Below, piece by piece: positions 60,278 through 64,000 of a stretch of DNA of 64,000 nucleotides. The notes below the pieces were generated by a model. The model did no database searches, had not been told where the DNA came from, and worked only from the letters and a program-made list of their open reading frames with translations. The DNA comes from Dongia_B soli (GTDB taxonomy: Bacteria > Pseudomonadota > Alphaproteobacteria > Dongiales > Dongiaceae). The stretch's first letter is position 1; the number at the start of each line of letters is the position of its first letter. The stretch lies in contig NZ_JAXCLW010000002.1 of assembly GCF_034044715.1 (NCBI RefSeq), positions 868,001 to 932,000 on the forward strand. The letters run 5' to 3'. The position numbers and the translations under genes were made by a program.

Positions 60278-63200
60278 TTAAACCCCGGCTTCCTCTTCCT
60301 CGTCCTCATCGCCGACCGGGCGATGCGTTTCATGGCCTCGGCCAAGCTTCGCCTTGACCCATTCGCGCATCCGCTGGAAGACGACATAGAGCATGGGAAT
60401 GAGGAAGATGCCGACAGCCGAGGCGGCGATCATGCCACCGAAAACCGGCGTGCCGACCGCCCGGCGCGTCGCCGCGCCGGCGCCCAGAGCCGTGACGAGC
60501 GGCAGCAGGCCGAGAATGAAGGCGAAGCTGGTCATCATCACGGGTCGGAAACGCAGTCGTGCCCCTTCCAAGGCGGCATCCAAGATAGTCTTGCCGCTTT
60601 CACGCTGCAGTTTGGCGAATTCGATGATCAGAATGCCGTTCTTCGCCGCCAAAGCGATCAGCACCACAAGGCCGATCTGCGCGTAGACGTCGAAGCTCAG
60701 TCCCGCAAGAGAGATGGCGACGATTGCCCCCAGCATACCGGTGATCACGGACAGCAACACCGGCACTGGGATCGTCCAACTTTCATAGAGCGCGACCAAG
60801 AACAGATAGGCGAACAGCACCGCCATGCCGAGCACGATGGGTGTCTTGCCGGCCGCCGCAATTTCCTGCAAGGCAGTGCCGGTCCATTCGTAGCTGAAGC
60901 CCTGCGGCAACACCTTTTGCGACAACTGATCCATGGCCGCCAAGGCAGTGCCGGTACTGGCGCCCGGCGCGGCGGAGCCATTGATCGACACCGCGCGGAA
61001 GCCGTTATACCGAGTGATGCCCTGGGGGACCAATCGGTCTTCGATCTTCATCAAGGCGCGCAATGGGACCATGCCGCCGTTCCGGTTGCGGACATAGATG
61101 TCGTAGATGTCGTCGATCCGCCGGCGATAATCCTGTTCCGCCTGGATCTGCACCTGCCAGGTGCGGCCATAGAGATTGAAGTCGTTGACATAGATGCCGC
61201 CCAGCGTGCCCTGCAAGGCGGTGAAGATATCCGAGACCAGCACTCCCATGGTCTGGGCCTTGTCACGGTCGATATTCAGATAGAGCGATGGCGTGCTGGA
61301 TGAATAGGTGCTGAAGACGGCTGCCAGATCCTTGTTCTGGGAGGATGCGACGATCAACGCTTGCATCAGTTGCTGCATCTGCTGCGTCGTGCCGTTGCCG
61401 CCGCGATCTTCCATCATGTACTGAAAGCCGCCGGTACTGCCGAGACCGATGATCGGCGGCAGGTTGAATGGCACGATGACGGCGCCGGGAATGGCAAAGA
61501 GCTTGCCGCGCAGTTTTTGCAGGATCGCCTGTACCCGCAGGGACGGATCGGTGCGTTCTTCATAGGGCTTCAACGCCACCACGAAGAAGCTGGAATTCGA
61601 CTGCGCGATACCGTCCAGGAAGTTGAAACCCACCACCGAGAGCACGTCACGGACCCCGGGCTCGTGCTTGATGATGTCTTCGACTTGCTTGGTGATGGCC
61701 TCATTCCGCCCCACAGCCGCAGCGTCAGGTAACTGCATCGAGGCGAAGAAATAGCCTTGATCCTCATCCGGCAGGAAGCCTTGCGGCGTCCGCCCCATGA
61801 GGAAGAAGGAAAGGATGCCGAGACCGGCAATCACCACGATGCTGATCACCGAGACGCGGATCAACCGGGCCACGATCGCGGCATAACCGTCACGCACCTT
61901 GTCGATGCCGCGCAGGACATATTTAATCGGCCCCCGGCTCGGGCCGTGGCTTCTTTTCAGCAGGACGGAGCACAGCGCGGGGCTGAGGGTCAAGGCATTG
62001 ATCGCCGAAATCAGCATCGACACCGAGACGGCGATGGCGAATTGCCGGAACAGCTCACCGCTGAGGCCTGGAATGAAAGCCACCGGAATGAAGACCGATA
62101 GCAATACGAGCGTGATGGCGATGATTGGGCCGGTAATTTCGGCCATGGCCTTCTTGGTCGCCTCGGCAACGCTGAGCAATGGCTCCTCTTCCAGGACGCG
62201 CTCGACGTTTTCGATAACGACAATGGCGTCATCGACGACGATGCCGATCGCCAGCACCAAGGCGAGGAGCGAGACGGTATTGGCCGAGAAGCCGATCATC
62301 AGCATGACCGCGAAAGTACCGATGATTGACACCGGCACGGCGATCAGCGGGATGAGCGTGGTCCGCAGCTTGCCGAGGAACAGATAGACGACGATGGCAA
62401 CGAGAACGAAGGCTTCCAGCAGTGTCTTAATCACTTCCTCGATGGTCGAGTTGATGAAGACTGTGGAGTCGTAGAAGACCTTGTACTGCACATCCTGCGG
62501 GAAGGACTTGGAAAGCTCATCCATCTTATCCCGCACTTCCTTGGCCACCGCCACCGCGTTGGCACCCGGCGACTGATAGATGCCGATGGCCGCGCTGGGC
62601 ACGCCGTTGAAGCGGGTATGGCGGTCCGCCGATTGCGCCCCCAATTCGACGCGGGCGACATCCGACATACGGACCACCGAACCGTCGGGATTGGCGCGCA
62701 GAACGATGTTCTTGAACTCATCGACCGTGGTCAGGCGGCCCTTGGTGGTCAGGTTGATCTGCAATTGCTGATCGTTGGAAATCGGCTGCGCGCCGATCCG
62801 GCCGACCGCCGCCTGGATGTTTTGCGCGTTGAGGGCGTTGATGACATCGTTCGCCGTCAGGTTGAAACTGGTCAAGCGATCGGGATTGAGCCACAGACGC
62901 ATCGAGTAATTGAGCGGACCGAACAGGCTGGCATCACCGACGCCAGGCAATCGCTTCAACTGGTCGAGAATGTAGATAGTGGCATAGTTGTTGAGGAAGA
63001 GCGGGCTATTGGTCCCTTCGGGCGAGAACAGCGTGATACCGTAGAGCAGTGCCGAGCTTTTCTTTTTGATGGTCAGGCCCTGACGCGTCACTTCCTGCGG
63101 CAGGTTGGGCTCGGCCAGCGCCGCCCGGTTCTGCACGTTGACGGTATTGATGTCCGGATCGGTGCCCAAAGCGAAGGTGACGGTCAGGCTGTAACTGCCG

Positions 63201-63457
63201 TCGGCGCCGGAGATCGACTGCATATAGAGCGCATTGTCGACGCCGACCACTTGCTGTTCGATCGGCTGCGCCACGGTGGTTTCAACGACGCCGGCATCGG
63301 CGCCTGGATAGGTGGCCGCCACTGTCACCTGCGGCGGCACGATATTGGGAAACTGAGCGACCGGAATCTGCGTCAGCGCGATCAGACCCGCGATCGTGAT
63401 AACGATCGAGATGACGAAAGCCAGACGCGGGCGGTCGACGAAGACCGCAGAAATCAT
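60278..63457 (-). CDS. RND multidrug efflux transporter, inner-membrane permease (HAE1 family)
   Basis: A 1059-residue AcrB/MexB-like pump. Signatures: first helix segment VDRPRLAFVISIVITIAGLI, NRAALAEPNLPQEVTRQGL porter region, and the proton-relay helix GIVVDDAIVVIENVERVLEE with the two acidic residues. A second half ends VMMTSFAFILGLLPLVTALG and GIFLIPMLYVVFQRMREWVK. The C-terminal tail is highly acidic (EDEEEEAGV). It overlaps the upstream adaptor gene by four bases (ATGA). No outer-membrane TolC gene or regulator is in view. Confidence 0.95.
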   Translation of the reverse strand: MISAVFVDRPRLAFVISIVITIAGLIALTQIPVAQFPNIVPPQVTVAATYPGADAGVVETTVAQPIEQQVVGVDNALYMQSISGADGSYSLTVTFALGTDPDINTVNVQNRAALAEPNLPQEVTRQGLTIKKKSSALLYGITLFSPEGTNSPLFLNNYATIYILDQLKRLPGVGDASLFGPLNYSMRLWLNPDRLTSFNLTANDVINALNAQNIQAAVGRIGAQPISNDQQLQINLTTKGRLTTVDEFKNIVLRANPDGSVVRMSDVARVELGAQSADRHTRFNGVPSAAIGIYQSPGANAVAVAKEVRDKMDELSKSFPQDVQYKVFYDSTVFINSTIEEVIKTLLEAFVLVAIVVYLFLGKLRTTLIPLIAVPVSIIGTFAVMLMIGFSANTVSLLALVLAIGIVVDDAIVVIENVERVLEEEPLLSVAEATKKAMAEITGPIIAITLVLLSVFIPVAFIPGLSGELFRQFAIAVSVSMLISAINALTLSPALCSVLLKRSHGPSRGPIKYVLRGIDKVRDGYAAIVARLIRVSVISIVVIAGLGILSFFLMGRTPQGFLPDEDQGYFFASMQLPDAAAVGRNEAITKQVEDIIKHEPGVRDVLSVVGFNFLDGIAQSNSSFFVVALKPYEERTDPSLRVQAILQKLRGKLFAIPGAVIVPFNLPPIIGLGSTGGFQYMMEDRGGNGTTQQMQQLMQALIVASSQNKDLAAVFSTYSSSTPSLYLNIDRDKAQTMGVLVSDIFTALQGTLGGIYVNDFNLYGRTWQVQIQAEQDYRRRIDDIYDIYVRNRNGGMVPLRALMKIEDRLVPQGITRYNGFRAVSINGSAAPGASTGTALAAMDQLSQKVLPQGFSYEWTGTALQEIAAAGKTPIVLGMAVLFAYLFLVALYESWTIPVPVLLSVITGMLGAIVAISLAGLSFDVYAQIGLVVLIALAAKNGILIIEFAKLQRESGKTILDAALEGARLRFRPVMMTSFAFILGLLPLVTALGAGAATRRAVGTPVFGGMIAASAVGIFLIPMLYVVFQRMREWVKAKLGRGHETHRPVGDEDEEEEAGV

Positions 63458-64000
63458 TGGCCGACTCCTTTGGCTTTATCGCCCTGAGTCTTATCCGCCT
63501 GACTCTTATCCTCCGGCGTTTTATTTTCCGGTTCGCCGCCCTGTTCCTGCTCCTTGAAGTCAGGCTGTGGCTTCACTTCGGTCGGCTGAACGATCTGGCC
63601 GGGTTTCGCTTTCTGGATGCCATCGACGATGACCCGCTCACCCGGCTTCAACCCTTTCACAATGATATAGTCCGAACCGGCGGTCTGGCCAAGCTCGACG
63701 ACCCTGGCCGCGACCTTGTTATCCTTGTCGACGATCAGCACCTGGCTGCCACCCTGCGCCGTCTGTACCGCCGCCTGCGGCACGACCACGCGGGACTGCG
63801 GCTTACGCTCCCGCAGAATGACCTTCACATACTGGCCATCGATCAGCTTGCGCTCCGGATTGGGCAAGGTAGCACGCATTTCAACGGTATCGGTCTGCTG
63901 GTCGACCTGCGGGCTGGTAAAATCCCAGCGTCCCGCATGCGGATAGGTGCTGCCATCCGGAAAGCGGATGACGAATTCGATCTTGGTGAGCGTACCATCC
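63454..64000 (-). CDS. RND efflux periplasmic adaptor (MFP), 5' end outside window
   Basis: The reverse frame is open from the window edge through 182 codons to the stop at 63454. The visible part is the beta-barrel and membrane-proximal region of an AcrA/MexE-like adaptor: FPDGSTYPHAGRWDFTSPQV, DTVEMRATLPNPERKLIDGQ and VVVPQAAVQTAQGGSQVLIV. The C-terminal tail is charged and low in complexity (many Lys, Glu, Asp and Gln). It links the RND permease to the outer-membrane channel. Confidence 0.92.
   Translation of the reverse strand, partial: DGTLTKIEFVIRFPDGSTYPHAGRWDFTSPQVDQQTDTVEMRATLPNPERKLIDGQYVKVILRERKPQSRVVVPQAAVQTAQGGSQVLIVDKDNKVAARVVELGQTAGSDYIIVKGLKPGERVIVDGIQKAKPGQIVQPTEVKPQPDFKEQEQGGEPENKTPEDKSQADKTQGDKAKGVGQ

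Overview
This window is a GC-rich (about 60%) alphaproteobacterial chromosome segment. Evidence for the group: a complete Tad/Cpa (Flp) pilus locus, a class I PHA synthase and 3-hydroxybutyrate dehydrogenase, the alphaproteobacterial order hom-glpX-recJ followed by tRNA-Glu, and a sigF-nrsF pair next to a bufferin operon. A Rhodospirillales-like organism fits the flavour of the genes, but this is inference. No transposase, integrase, prophage or CRISPR array is visible.

Layout. (1) 1-1194: 5' part of zwf, with a perfect LacI-type palindrome upstream. (2) 1.46-13.8 kb: a methylated-amine (glycine-betaine-like) island. It holds a substrate-binding protein, an ATPase and a permease made of two fused ProW modules, a DeoR-type regulator, and two separate copies of the pair 'choline-kinase-like phosphotransferase + dimethylglycine/sarcosine dehydrogenase-like flavoprotein'. 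One pair is divergent, the other downstream, and gene order within the pairs is swapped. The island ends in a clear terminator. (3) 13.9-27.6 kb: Tad/Cpa pilus locus with TadG, two TadE-like pseudopilins, Flp pilin, prepilin peptidase, CpaB, secretin, CpaD, CpaE, CpaF, TadB, TadC, TadD and a stand-alone copy of the secretin N-terminal domain. (4) 27.7-29.0 kb: two decayed genes (a polyamine-type binding protein and a MocR-type aminotransferase). (5) 29.0-39.4 kb: catabolic and housekeeping genes, including 3-hydroxybutyrate dehydrogenase, a cationic amino acid permease, agmatinase, an orphan HicB, DUF72, a racemase with a hydroxyacyl-CoA-dehydrogenase-like protein, a TRIC-type channel, an M20 amidohydrolase and a YgiD-type dioxygenase. 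(6) 39.5-49.6 kb: tRNA-Glu, recJ, glpX, hom, an OmpA-type lipoprotein, phaC and an EF-G-like GTPase.

(7) 49.7-53.7 kb: the most interesting system. A bufferin-type RiPP operon reads leftward: precursor BufA, MNIO/DUF692 enzyme BufB, partner BufC and DoxX-type BufD. It is divergent from an ECF sigma factor of the SigF type and its NrsF anti-sigma membrane protein. The bufA upstream region carries GTAACC-N16-CGAATA, which matches the SigF promoter form I recall from Caulobacter. This suggests a self-contained metal-stress (probably copper) circuit. (8) 53.7-60.2 kb: a GcvA-like LysR regulator divergent from tauABCD (taurine import and desulfonation) plus an FAD/NAD(P)-binding protein, ending at a strong bidirectional terminator. 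(9) 60.3-64.0 kb: an RND efflux pump permease and the 3' part of its adaptor gene, which runs off the window.
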